Source of the DNA: Diogma glabrata
Lineage: Eukaryota; Arthropoda; Insecta; Diptera; Cylindrotomidae
Direction of reading: 5' to 3'
DNA length: 64,000 nucleotides
Assembly (NCBI GenBank): GCA_963693315.1
Contig: OY856186.1
Span: forward strand, 279,949,491 to 280,013,490
Positions 44,765 through 56,235 of this stretch are shown here, piece by piece; within the stretch, counting starts at the first letter, position 1, and each line of letters starts with the position of its first letter. Below the pieces are notes generated by a model. The model was not told the origin of the DNA. It did no database searches and saw nothing but the letters and a program-made list of their open reading frames with translations. A program made the translations under genes and the position numbers.

Positions 44765-44950
44765 AAGCCTTTTTTTTAATTTTTTTGGTTATTTGATGAA
44801 TTATTACAATAATAATTCATCCAATCAATAGATCAATTTTTTATAATTTAGTTATACTTATTTTAACTTTATTTTGATATTTCGACCCTTATTTGGGGTC
44901 CTCATCAGCACTCATCAACGACATATAACAATATAAAAAAAAACAGAAAA
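44765..44950 (-). repeat. Penelope-type terminal repeat scrap
   Basis: Separates the endonuclease remnant (44,955) from the RT linker (44,760) of element 1 and has the layout of a Penelope terminal repeat: an A/T-rich body, then a hammerhead-like stem (44,880-44,908). Short TTTGATATTTCGAC-type phrase also occurs in the Penelope arms at 40,880. No coding. Confidence 0.45.
44880..44908 (-). ncRNA. Hammerhead ribozyme-like core
   Basis: On the minus strand: CTGATGAG (44,901-44,908), a stem II of GGACCC...GGGTC with a short A-rich loop, then GAAA (44,880-44,883). The conserved CUGAUGA and GAAA boxes are exact; stem II is short of one C next to GAAA. Penelope-like elements are known to carry hammerheads in their terminal repeats. 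Stems I and III were not confirmed, so cleavage is unproven. Confidence 0.45.
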
Positions 44951-44954
44951 TATT

Positions 44955-45231
44955 TTTTAGGAATAAATCTGTGCATATTATCAATTACAGTCTCAGAAAA
45001 ATTTGATGCAGCTGTGTCTGGGTTTTGGCCGGTAAGGCAATAGCGTTTCCAAGGAAAACATCTAAAAAAACTTTTAAGTCCTTGCCAATCCACAGCTTTG
45101 TAATCCCAAACATTGCGAGGATTCGCTTTAAATTGTTTTGGAATTTGTATATTTAGTTGTGTGGAGATCAAATTATGATCTGAACTACCCAATGGTTCTG
45201 ATATTTTAAATTGAACGAGATATGGATCGTT
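44955..45231 (-). pseudogene. Jockey/CR1-like element 1, endonuclease C-terminal end
   Basis: TNDPYLVQFKISEPLGSSDH with the endonuclease SDH motif, then NPRNVWDYKAVDWQGLKSFF and MHRFIPKKYF. 5' truncation point of the element at about 45,231, where element 2 begins again. Confidence 0.8.
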
Positions 45232-46520
45232 TGTCAAAAAGCTTTACTATCAGTCCTACCAAAGTCTACGAGCATTATATTAATACACACATTTCAAAAT
45301 TTTTGGAAGGAAATCATTTAATATCCGACGGCCAATACGGTTTTCGAAACAAAAGATCAACTACCGATCTATTAAACTATGTAGCGCATTGTTGGAACAG
45401 CATACTTGATAAAGGTGGTGAAACATACGTTATCGCTTTAGATATCTCCAAGGCATTCGATCGAGTCTGACATGCCAACTTAATCAACAAGCTCGTTGCG
45501 TATGGTTTTCATCCCAATTTTGTGAAGCTGATTCAAAATTTTCTATCCAACCGATACATTTCGGTCTCCTTAGACGGATTTACTTCTAAGTCTAAACTAA
45601 TTAACGCAGGTGTGCCTCAAGGCTCAGTATTGTCCCCAACCCTATTTTGATTAATATCAACGAATTGTTGAAAATCACCAGCAACCCAATAAATAGTTTT
45701 GCAGATGATATTACTCTGCACAAGTCGTTCGAGCCCCTTCCTAAAAGGTAAAATGCACGAACGAATTAATCCCGCCCGGAGAGACGCTGCCATAAACGTG
45801 AATAAAGACCTAAAAAATGTCGCCGATTGGGGTGACCAAAACCTGGTCAGTTTCAACTCTACCAAAACACAGCTGTTGATTGTTTCCAGATCAAAGACCG
45901 AGTTCCCCAAAGATATTTTATTCCTTTTGTGTGATGAACCAATAGGTGAATGTAAAAGCATTCGTTTATTGGGTGTCACAGTTTCAAATTACCTACTCTG
46001 GAACGATCATGTAATGGCGATGGCAAAAAGCGCGTCTAAAAAACTCAGCCTCCTAAATAGATGCAAAAAAATTTTCACTCCATACCAATTGCTCCATGTT
46101 TATAAGTCTTATATTCGTCCCTGTATGGGGTAGTGCTGTCAAGTTTGGGTTGCTGCTTCTGTCTCCATCTTGGCCTTCTTGGACTCTGTTCAAAATCGGG
46201 CTATACGAATTGTGGGTGATCGAGAATGGACATCAAAACTTGATTCCCTACAACATCGTCGCACTGTTGCTGACCTCGTTGTTTTTTACAAATATCATCA
46301 TCAACAGTGCTCAGATGAAATCAGCAGCATCATGCCTCAAACTTATTCTTACCCCCGTTTCCCTCAGCAATCGGCTAGCGCAAGCTGTCAAACGGTCGAG
46401 ATCCCGCGCTGTCATACTGGCAGATCACAGAAAGACTTCTTTGTCCGAACTGCATACAAATGAAATAGTTTGCCGAAACCATAGTCTCAGGTGGTTTCAG
46501 TTCCTATTTGCATCCTAATC
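45232..46520 (+). pseudogene. Jockey/CR1-like element 2, RT remainder
   Basis: Plus strand: TKVYEHYINTHISKFLEG, DGQYGFRNKRSTTDLLNYVA, YVIALDISKAFDRV (first Asp), a stop, then AGVPQGSVLSPTLF, a broken ADD region (about 45,700), NLVSFNSTKTQLLIVSRSKT, SIRLLGVTVSNYLLWNDHV, YKSYIRPCMG, and FLDSVQNRAIRIVGDREWTS in another frame. At least four frame breaks; older than element 1, which interrupts it. Confidence 0.8.
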
Positions 46521-46985
46521 ATAATATCATCCAAAAAATTACAATTACATAATCATAAATTAAAACAATTTAAAGGTTTTAAGTTGCTAAAACAAAAATA
46601 TGACTTAATCGTTCTTTTTTACAACAAACAATTAAAAACAAACAAATCGTAATTATGTCATTAAAAATGCATTAAATAACAATTTCATTGCCAAATTTTG
46701 ATAATCAAAAACAAAAAATATTTTTACTTTCAACATAAAAAGAATTTTGTTCATTTGCATATATGATTGAACATTTGAACATTAAACATTTCAGGACTTT
46801 CTTTTTAGGTTTGATAAATCTGTTAATTCATCGTTACTACTTTTATGAATGACTTAAATAATAAGATGAATCAATGACCAAAATCAATGCGTGATGCATC
46901 GCATTACATCCCTGCTCTTTAAGAGGAATCTTCTTTTTTAAGAAAAGAAATATTTTCTCAGGGTTTTAAAATAAAACTTCTCTCT
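46521..46985. other. Non-coding gap
   Basis: AT-rich; holds the 3' UTR of Jockey/CR1-like element 2 and unassigned sequence. Nothing else seen. Confidence 0.4.
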
Positions 46986-46988
46986 ACA

Positions 46989-47395
46989 TCAAATAACATT
47001 ATATCTCTTCTTCAAAAATGGTGGTCTAAATGGTGAAACCAATTTCTTCCTTTCACCTGCCTTTAACCAAACATGATCCCCTATATCTAATTCCAAAGGA
47101 TTGACATTCTTGTCATATGCGTCTTTTCGATTTATTGTTGCTGCAATTAACAATCCTCTAGCCCTACTCTGAGTTTGTTGCAGTCCAAACTCATCTGCGT
47201 ACTGATCGAAATTATATACTGGCGCATTATCCATAGACTTTCTATCCCATTGGAGAGTTACTAACTTCCCATAAACTAATTCATAAGGACTGTATGTAGA
47301 ATCTTAATGTGGGGTTACATTGAAACCAAAAACGAAACATGGAATCCATTCTTCCCAGCTATGAAACGAGTTTTCAAAGAATTGTTTGGAGATCG
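46989..47395 (-). pseudogene. Ty3/Gypsy integrase C-terminal fragment
   Basis: Minus strand: WEEWIPCFVFGFNVTPH, a stop, STYSPYELVYGKLVTLQWDR, then NRKDAYDKNVNPLELDIGDH and VWLKAGERKKL. This is the end of the integrase core and the following G-D-x-V-x-L-K segment of Gypsy pol. It is unrelated to the gag at 4.3-5.1 kb as far as can be judged. It sits where the front half of the BEL RT should be. Confidence 0.8.
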
Positions 47396-47404
47396 AATGA
47401 AATA

Positions 47405-48030
47405 CTACATATTAAATATTTTAATTTAAATACCGTCACTTATGGGACATCGTGTTCTCCATTTTTAGCTGTTCGGTGATTGAGACAAATTGCATTGGAA
47501 CATAAATCATCATATTATGTAGCGGCGTTCAAGATTATCAACAACTTTTATATAGATAATCCATTCTCAGGCTGCAATTCAATCGAAGAAGGCATAACGG
47601 TTATATATGATATCTCCAAGCTTTTATTCAATGTTGGTTTGTTGTTGCGTAAATGGAAAATAAATTCATCAGAACTTATACTATCACTTTCAACAGAATT
47701 GGTTGAAATCACTCCATTGTCTATTAATGATTCTGCCACTGTGAAAACCTTATGACTCCGGTGGCAGCCCTATCAACATGTTTTCGCTTATAATATCAGC
47801 TATGCTTGCTGCTGAGGTCAAATCAAAAAGAAAATTTTTATCGAAAAATGCCAGAATATTTTGCCCCATCCAATTTCCTGTAAGTGTAGTGTTTGAAATA
47901 CTACTGCAGAAATTATGGTTACAGCACCCTAAATGGAATGATAAACGGCCGGAAAAGATACAAACGGAATACAAGACCTTATCATCATCGTTGGGATTAT
48001 TAACCAAAATAAAAATACCACGAGATATGC
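47405..48030 (+). pseudogene. BEL-Pao reverse transcriptase and connection remnant
   Basis: NTVTYGTSCSPFLAVR, a stop, RQIALEHKSSYYVAAFKIIN, then NFYIDN where the family has the catalytic YVDD (both Asp affected except one), CNSIEEGI and VGLLLRKWKINSSEL. After a frameshift: SKRKFLSKNARIFCPIQFPV, ILLQKLWLQHPKWND and TKIKIPR. Interrupted at 48,048 by a foldback element and resumed at 48,500. The front of RT is missing. Confidence 0.8.
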
Positions 48031-48047
48031 CAATAAAAACATTTTCA

Positions 48048-48430
48048 TTTTTTATTTTGTATTTCCTCAATTAAAACCCCGTTTTCAATTTAATTAATGT
48101 TTGTTATTTAATAGATCTATATATTTCAGGCTAGGTCTATCTTCAGGATCATTATAAAAAATAAAATAACAATAATATTATAATTGAGATAAAATAAATA
48201 AATGACATTTATATAAACAAAATTTGGTATGAAATATCAAATATTTTTTATCAAATTTTGTTTATATAAATGTCATTTATTTATTTTATTTCAATTATAA
48301 TATTATTGTTATTTTATTTATTATAATGATCCTAGAGACGGCCCTAGCCTGAAATATATAGATCTATTAAATAACAAATATTAATTAAATTGAAAATGGG
48401 GTTTTAATTGAGGAAATACAAAATAAAAAA
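48048..48430. mobile_element. 383-bp foldback element
   Basis: Two ~185-bp arms, nearly perfect complements, meet near 48,239. The outer ends are TTTTATTTTGTATTTCCTC and its complement. Non-coding. It lies between the KIKIPR and QIHGFSDAS parts of BEL pol, so it inserted into the BEL copy. Confidence 0.8.
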
Positions 48431-48499
48431 TTAATAACTATACTCCCGACGAATAACTATACTCCCGAACAAATTTATAATGTAAAAAACATTTTATTC

Positions 48500-50019
48500 G
48501 AATGTTCAAATACATGGATTTAGTGACGCTTCAGAGCAAGCTAATACAGCTATCATTTATGCTAGGTCAATGGATAAGGAAGGTAATATTACAACCAACA
48601 AAGTCATATCAAAATCGAAGGTTGCTCAACCCCTTAAACAAATAACACTGCCTTAATTAGAATTGTGTGGTGCACTCCTACTTGCGAAACTGTTAAAATA
48701 TAAACAGTCTGTGATTAATTTAACATCTGCACAAATTTTTGCCTGACTCACAAATAGTTTTAGCATGGTTGTCAGAACAACCCAAGAGATGGAAATACTT
48801 CGTTGAAAACCGAACTATGATGATCTAGTTGGAACCATGTCAAGAGCACAGATAACCCAGCTGATTTAACTTCTTGTGGTGCTTCAACACTCTTGCTTAT
48901 CTAATCTGAATTTTCGTCATAATATGGCCCAATATGGTTAACTCACGATGTATGCAGCTGGCTATCAACAGCTGTAGAGCCTAAAACTACATCAGAACAA
49001 AGAAAACCAGACATTTTTACACATACACAAGTTAATGACTATGATGTCCTCTCAAAATTATTTTGAGTCTTAGTCAATATTCTGAAAATTAGTCCATCAA
49101 ATAAACGTTTGTCATACATTGACCTCATACAAAAGTCTCAGATAATTTGTACAAAATGGGCACAAAAGCATGTGGATGGAATGTTTAAAGTGGGAGTGCG
49201 ATTATCAAACATAGAAAGAACGTTTAGAAGCAAGCCTCTAGTCATACTGCCAAAAGAACATGTCCTAAGTAATATGATAATAGCTGATACACATCTCAGT
49301 TATATGCATCCAGGACCAGCATTACTCGTCAGTATTATTAGACAAAGATTCTGGATAATTAACTGTCACAACATGGTTCGTAATTTCGTCAGTAAATGGG
49401 TAACCTTCTGCCGACACAAGGCAGTACTCTCAAAACAGATAATGGATAATTTACCCATTTACTAACCCAACAGTGAATGGGTAATCAAGAGTCATCCAAA
49501 AGACCAAAAGTCATCCATTTCTTCGAACAGATGTAGACTACGCAGGAGCTTTACATATAAGGGCATGCTCGGGAAGGGGTCCAATTACCACGTCTAAGGC
49601 ATATATTTGCATCTTTATATGTGTTGCTGCAAAAGCTGTTCACAATGAGCCCGCAAGTGATGTGACAACATCTGCGTACATCACGATTTACACTAATTAC
49701 ATAAATCTGATGTACACAGTAAATTAATCCACTCCACATTTTGGTAGATTGTGGGAGCCGAAGATCAAATCTATAAAATATAATTTAAAAAGGGTAGTTA
49801 ATAACACTTTACTAACCTTCGAAGAGATGATTACATTTCTGACGCAAATTGAATGTGTTCTTAATTCAAGGCTACTACGTCCAATTAGTTAAAAGACTAC
49901 AGATTTATCAACCTTAACACCATGTCATTTTCTGATCGGTGAACCACTCACAATCATTCCAGAACCAACTCTAGTTGAAATAATTTTAAACAGACTATCT
50001 AGGTGGCAGAATATATAAT
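48500..50019 (+). pseudogene. BEL-Pao RNase H and integrase remnant
   Basis: QIHGFSDASEQANTAIIYAR and SKSKVAQPLKQITLP (RNase H), ELCGALLLAKLLKYKQSVI, then a badly broken stretch. At 49,109-49,465: VGVRLSNIERTFRSKPLVIL, DTHLSYMHPGPALLVSIIRQ and RFWIINCHNMVRNFVSK (integrase zinc-binding region). Then DVDYAGALHIR, KAYICIFICVAAKAVHNEPA (core, first Asp in DYAG), EEMITFLTQIECVLNSR and LTPCHFLIGEPL, RLSRWQNI. Many stops. The element stops there without a recognisable 3' LTR. Confidence 0.8.
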
Positions 50020-51118
50020 CCAGAATCCAGGGTTTCTGTAAAAAAAAGTAGAACAGTTTATTTGGTAGAACAAGGCATAAATAGAACATTTTACCTTTAT
50101 ATTTATACCTAATTATTATTAGTTATTATAACCTATAAATCGAATTTTAAGTAGAAAGTTGTCAGTTTTCGACTTATTTTGTCGCTTATATGCTGTCTTT
50201 ACAGATCTTAACTTAAACTTTATTTTCGAAATATTCCTAGAATTTTCCCTCCTTTTTGTGGTATAATTATACCTACATTTAAAAAAAACGATGAAAATGT
50301 GTGTGGTTAAAACTGAAAAAAATAAAAGATAATTAAAAATGTAAATTGACAACAGAACACATTTTCCTTTACTTCTTCTTTTTCCTTATTATTATCATAC
50401 AATATAAAAAACCGAAATTTTATTATATTAAGATGAAAAACATAAACTGAAATAGAAAAGAAAATATTTAAGGAAAACAAAAGAGAATGTTGAAATAACA
50501 CATGTATGTTGTTATATTTTAATTTTAATTTTATTTGTGGTTAATTAAAGGAAATTTTAAGAAAATAAAGAAATAAAAATGAATGATAGGAAAATAACAA
50601 CAAAAATAAACAAAAAAGGTTGTTGGTTTTCCTTTTTTGTGTTTTTTCTTAATAGGGGTAGTTGTATTTTTTTTTTTAATTATTTTATGAAAATGAACAG
50701 AAAAATATGGAAAAATAAATTTAATTTGAAAAGTTTTGAATGATTTTCGTTTTTATTTGGGAAGTTATTTGGATTAGGGGTGACATTTTATTGGAATTGA
50801 TTAATGGGTTTGATAGATGGAAATGCTTTGTATAGGAAAATTGGTGATATTTGACCTAGTTTAAAATTAGAAAAATGGAATGTATTGCATTATATGCTTT
50901 TTTGTACATAGTTTTATAATTTATTGATAATGTGGTTGGTTGAATTTATTCAACTCGTATAAATTCAGATTGGTTGATAAGGGAAATATGCAATTTTTAG
51001 TTGATGGTGATAAATTTAAATCCTGCTAACATTTTTCTATCCGGCTGACTTGAGAGAATCTTAACTGAATTCAGCTGGTTTTATTCTTCGATGAAAAGCT
51101 AGTAAAGTCAATATTTAA
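50020..51118. other. AT-rich non-coding stretch
   Basis: No frame or RNA gene recognised. Polypurine-rich on one strand around 50,450-50,620. No match was seen to the presumed BEL 5' LTR. Confidence 0.4.
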
Positions 51119-52515
51119 AATATGGAGGGGCTGAAATCTCACAGCTCTGAGATATCAAGACTTCGGTCTGGGTTAAGGGTTTTGGTATAATTTTCGGAAA
51201 AAAACTTTTATTAGGACATGGTTTTAAGTTTTGGGCAGCAATGTATATCAAACATAACTCTTTGTTAAAGTACGAGTATGTTTTAATCTCTGTTTAGAAA
51301 TTTATTACAAAACTAACACGAAACATCAATACGTTGCCGGAAAATCATAACAGATCATAAATTAACATAATTTAGTGAAAAGATGATACACTCAGCAAAC
51401 TGCTCAAAAACCTCTCCATTTAGCGTTTCGAGAAAATATTACAAAATCACAAATTCATATTTCTTTCAAAATTCCAAAAATATTTTAAAAATTAAATGAA
51501 ATCAAACTTTTTCAAAATTCCAAAAATATTCCAAAAATTAGAATAAAATCAAATATTTAAGCTTTTTCTAAATTCCAATAATATTCCAAAAATTCTTAAG
51601 AATTCAAACTTTTCCAAAATTCTAAAAATATTGCAAAAATTATTACAAAATCAAAAATTGAATCTTTTTTCAAAATTCCAAAAATTATAATAAAATTAAA
51701 AATTTAAAGTTTTTCAAAATTCTAAAAATATTCCAAAAATTCTTACAAAATCAAAAATTAAAACTTTTTCCAAAATTCTAAAACTATTGCAAAAATTATT
51801 ACAAAATCAAAATACAAACTTTTTTCAAAATTCCAAAAATATTTCAAAAACTATAACAAATTCAAAAATTTCCATGTCCAATTTCATTTTCAATTACATT
51901 TACGTCATAAAAACAGCTATATTTTTTTTCCAAAAATTGGCTAAAAAAATAAATGAAATCATTTTTTGACACACTTGACATTATTTTTTTGACAAACTTA
52001 TAATGCCATAATGCTCTATAATAATTATAAAATTTCATGTCATACAAATTATTAATTTAATTATTTTCCAAAAAATTGGGAAAAAAAATAAAAATCTAGC
52101 TTTTGATCTGACATACCAATCCCGACCATCAAGATTTCTCCAAATTTAATGTTCCTACTCGTAATCACTTAAAATAAACGTTTTTTAAGCCAAAAATATG
52201 AGTATTTGCTATTTTTGACCCACATAATGTTTTTTTTGACACACTTTCGGTACAGTTATCGAACACAGCGTCCTTTCGCACCTGTCCCTTGAGTATACCT
52301 ATTTTTAGAAAAAAAAGTTTTTGAAATCCCTCTAGCGGTATTCCTTGCAGCGTAGGTAATGACGGAGGCCGGCCGGCCGACCGACAGACACACATTTTTT
52401 TTTTTGCTTTTTTAGAATCAGTAGGTCCTAAAACGTCGATAAATGCCAAAAAAGTGGGGGTAAGAATTTCACTTTGAGCTCATGAATGTAATACTTAGGT
52501 CTTTCAGACCTAAGT
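51119..52515. mobile_element. Non-autonomous dispersed repeat, copy 2
   Basis: Same layout as 5,641-7,316. Its ends are ACTTCGGTCTG (51,160) and CAGACCTAAGT (ending 52,515), again inverted but with different bases from copy 1. A ~50-bp GC-rich insertion (GGCCGGCCGGCCGACCGACA, about 52,370) plus poly-T is absent from copy 1. Internal ~60-bp A/T repeats lie at 51,430-51,870. Non-coding. Confidence 0.65.
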
Positions 52516-53332
52516 AAAATGTTAAATTTTTATTGAAGAAGTAGTTTGTTCATTATGGAATTTGAAATAAAATTGTATTTTTCTTATTTATTAAACATTC
52601 AAATAAAAATCATTATTAATGAAGTTAACTTTGTACATCAACAGTAAAATAGTTACTGAAAATAAGTAGATTGTTAAGTGATAATTCAGTGATTGGATTT
52701 GAACAATTGTCATTAGAAAAATTGAATGATAATTGGTGTGCAACTATAAAGAATATAGTTAAATTAAATTGCTTCCAAGTTTTTTTAAACAATTATGATG
52801 ATGATTGAACTTCCAAACGCACAGTTTTTATTAGTTTAAAGAAACATTGAAATCTTGCTAATTTATGGAAAAATTCCTCGATGTAATATTTTGAATAAAT
52901 TATTGATGCAACTTGGGATCTTACAAGGAAAATTAGTATTCACACATTCCTAATTATAAATCAACTTTTAAGACAGGATCTAGCAGCTATTTGTCAGCAG
53001 CTAATCAAGCTGGTATTCAACTTCAAGATAAGAACTATTCTAGCAGCCATAGATATAAAAAATATAAAAGTAAATATTTGGATGACCTGAAGATATAAAA
53101 TATATAAAATTAATTATTTGGATGACATGAAATGTAACTAAACATTAAATTTGAAAAACAAATTGACAAATTGAACTTGAAATTGGACATGCAATGATTC
53201 TTTCCAGTTTCAACTCCTCCAACTTATAGAATCAGTTGGCAAATATCAAGTTGTTGCAGATTGAATGTCGTTTTCAACAAAAATTGTAATTATTAGATAG
53301 ATGTTTCTTGAGCAATTTTTTGTGTGATTCCA
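52516..53332. other. AT-rich non-coding stretch
   Basis: A phrase 'AGATATAAAATATATAAAATTAAT.ATTTGGATGAC' is duplicated near 53,050-53,130. Nothing else recognised. Confidence 0.4.
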
Positions 53333-53511
53333 GTGGCAAGAAGTGTTAACATCAATTTTGACGATTCTATCGTATTTTACGCTAATCGGTATGCTGTAAC
53401 ACAAAACGACTGTCGACTATCGTATTTACGACAGTCGTTTTGTGTTACAGCATACCGATTAGCGTAAAAAACGATAGAATCGTCAAAAGTGATGTTACAA
53501 CATCTTGCCAC
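53333..53511. mobile_element. 179-bp near-perfect palindrome (hairpin MITE)
   Basis: GTGGCAAGA at 53,333 and TCTTGCCAC ending at 53,511 bound two ~80-bp arms that meet near 53,421 (GACTGTCG/CGACAGTC). Only a few mismatches. No coding; the target duplication is not evident. Confidence 0.75.
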
Positions 53512-53539
53512 AGATTCGATTCCACGACTTCTGAATAAC

Positions 53540-53900
53540 AGGAACAGTTGGAAAATAAATTTGAATCTTTGATTTTGGATTAGTTTTTGGAATATTTTTA
53601 GAATTTGGAAAAAAGTTTCAATCTTTGATTTTGTTATAAATTTTGCAATATTTTGAAAAGTTTGAATTTTTAATTTTGTTATAATTATTGCAATATTTTA
53701 AGAGTTCTAGGAAAAGTTTGAATTTTTGATTTTGTTATATTTCTTGCATTAATTTTGAAAATTTGAAAATAGTTTCAATTTTTGATTTTTTAATAATTTT
53801 TAGAAAATTTTTGGAATGTTGAAAAAGTTTAAATTTTGGATTTTATTATAATTTTTGGAATATTTTTAGAATTTTGAGAATGTTGTACGTGTACTTTTAT
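53540..53900. repeat. Inverted copy of the ~60-bp A/T repeat block
   Basis: TTTTTGGAATATTTTTAGAATTTTG-type units are the complement of the units inside 5,990-6,260 and 51,430-51,870. Whether this is a third truncated copy of that dispersed repeat is unclear. Confidence 0.5.
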
Positions 53901-54345
53901 TTGTACTTTTACAAAGAATTTTATGTTTAATATTCATCGCTCCCCAAAAACTTAAAACAATGTTTTTGTTAATCTACTTTATCTTTTGTACAAAATATTG
54001 TTATTTCAAAATTTTTAAAATTTTTAATTTTGATTTAGATTGAACAATCTTTTTTAAATACTTTGCTGGCGGCGAATAAAAATACAGTATATGATGCACG
54101 GACGTAAGTCATTTTAAACTTAATGTGGGTGCAAATCTCGGTTGGCGCCTCGACTCGCAAACTCCACATCCGTCGAAAAACCTTAGGTTTCTGTCCTTTC
54201 ATCTTAATGTTCTATAATTAGTTTCTACGGGCATATTAATAAAACTTTTGAATATGTCTACCCTAGTTTCAGAAGCACGCTTCGCCACTGAACAATTGCC
54301 TTTGTTTTATGGCGCAACCAAATCAAATACACTATCAATATTTTT
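53901..54345. other. Non-coding stretch
   Basis: AT-rich with no recognised feature. CAGTGGCGAAGCGTGCTTC in complement near 54,270-54,293 may be a lone hAT-type end. Confidence 0.35.
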
Positions 54346-54358
54346 TTTTTTAAGGCGT

Positions 54359-55720
54359 TCATGCTCCATGTAGGAGCGTTGCCAGGCTAATCAGCTTTGA
54401 ATATTCACCACGGTAATCCGCAACAGCGACATAATTACCATAGCAGCCGATTTTTTTAAGATCGTTTATTACGTCAGTCTCCCATTGTAGTCGTGGTCTA
54501 CCTCGCGGTCGCCCACTCTCTAGGGTACTAACGTACATTTTTCTAATTATCCCAGACTGTGAATCAGTTCGTAGAACATGCCCAAACCAAACAATCCTAT
54601 TAGAACTGATACAACCTATTATATCAGGACCCTCAAGAAGGTCTCTGATCTCAAAGTTATATCGGGTTCTATACTCTCCATCGTCTGTCTTAAGTGGACC
54701 AAAAATGTAGCGTAGGATCTTACGCTCAAATACAGATAAATACAATTCGTCATTTTGTGTTGGTTATGTTTTGTTTTGGTGCACGTTTGTGACCCATACA
54801 TCACAACCGGTCTAATCAATGTTTTGTATAACTTAGTGTTGGTGTTAGTTGATACATACGAGGTTTAATTGGTTGAGGTTTAATTGAGTAGAAAGTTCGA
54901 TTACCTGCAGCGATTTGAGCCTTAATATCTGTAAGTACGCTGTTGTTTGAGTCAAACATTGATCCCAAATATTTAAAAGATTCAACTCCCTCAATTCGTT
55001 CATCGCCGCACATCAAATCTTTCTTCTCAGCCTCTCTTGAAACATTCATATGTTTGGTTTTATTATAGTTAATTTGCAGACAAATTTTTCTAGCACCACT
55101 CTCAAGCGACTTGAAAGTCTCACTCATAACAGCTTCACTTCGGCCGAGGATGACAACATCATCAGCGTAAGCGATCCTCTGTCCTGAGTTTATTGACAAA
55201 ATATTGTTGTTAGTCGGTAGTTTCTTTTGACGGCACACATATTCCAAGGCTAAATTAAAAAGTATAGGAGAGATAGCATCACCTTGTCTTAAACCGGAGT
55301 CGACTTTAAAAAACTTTGATATTTCGTTCTTTACTCGTACATTGCATTGAGAGTTCTGTACTGTCATTTTGCATAGTTTACTAGGAATTCCCCTTGACAC
55401 CAGAGCAGACCATAGAGTCTCTCGTTCGAGAGAGTCGTAGGCCTGCCTGAAATCAATGAAGAGTTGGTACACAGGTATGTTGAACTGAACTCTCGACACT
55501 TTTCCAAAATTATCCTTATCGAGAAAATTGCATCGGTAGTACCTCGGCCCCACCGGAAACCACACCAATATTCTCCAAACAGTTGTTCAGCAAAAGAATT
55601 GATTTTGGATAGCAAAATGTAGGAAAAGATCTTATATGCTGTGCAAAGGAGAGCGATTCCTCTGTAGTTTGCACATTGTAGGCGATTACCTTTTTTATGG
55701 ATTGGTATCAGCATAGCTGT
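54359..55720 (-). pseudogene. RTE-like reverse transcriptase, several frame breaks
   Basis: LIPIHKKGNRLQCANYRGIA, LLCTAYKIFSYILLSKIN, FGEYWCGFRWGRGTTDAIFS; then in another frame LFIDFRQAYDSLERETLWSA (first Asp), SGLRQGDAISPILFNLALEY and RIAYADDVVILGRS (YADD intact), FKYLGSMFDSNNSV. Then YLSVFERKILRYIFGPLKTD, RIVWFGHVLRTDS and RPRGRPRLQWETDVI to the stop. Signature of RTE-type elements of arthropods. Frame changes near 55,560, 54,816 and 54,745. Confidence 0.85.
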
Positions 55721-56235
55721 GTTTCAGTCCTGTGGCATGGTTTCAGTCCTCCAGATCATTTGAACAAGTTCAAACAATCTTAAGGATAGAGTTTCGCCAC
55801 CATGTACAATCATTTCGGATGTTATATTGTCGATACCAGGTGCTTTATTGCGTTTTAATTTTGACAGTGCCGCTTCGAAGAACTCCTCTTTGGGTGGTTC
55901 GTCTACATGTACTTTTGATGCACAAATAAGCTTTGCCCGTCGCCCGACTTATTGCTGGTCACTTAAGTTGAGAAAATTCTCAAAATAAGCGGCCAGTCGA
56001 TCTAGTTTGAGGTCCCTTCTTTAAGGTTTTAACCTGTTGAAAAAAATTACGCGATTGATGTTCCTTATTGAAGCTTTAAATCTCCTCACACTGTCTTTTC
56101 TCTCTTCGTTCGTCTACATAGCTTTTTAACGGCTTGTCTTGCCAGTATATAGTTCTCCTCCGCGGACCTGGCGTTATATCCTTGTAGACACTTCAGATAG
56201 CAATCTCTTTTGTATTGAATAGCGTCAAGGCATGC

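Larger units (their letters stand above)
39980..45231 (-). mobile_element. Jockey/CR1-like element 1, inserted into element 2
   Basis: Minus strand; the 3' end is a poly(A)-like tail (T run at 39,981-39,993 on plus). 5'-truncated within the endonuclease at about 45,231. The coding remnants (44,955-45,231; 43,574-44,760; 40,098-40,725) are interrupted by a Penelope element at 40,738-43,561 and a Penelope terminal-repeat scrap at about 44,765-44,950. Element 2 sequence (KSDI... and ...KVYEHYI) flanks both sides. Confidence 0.75.
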
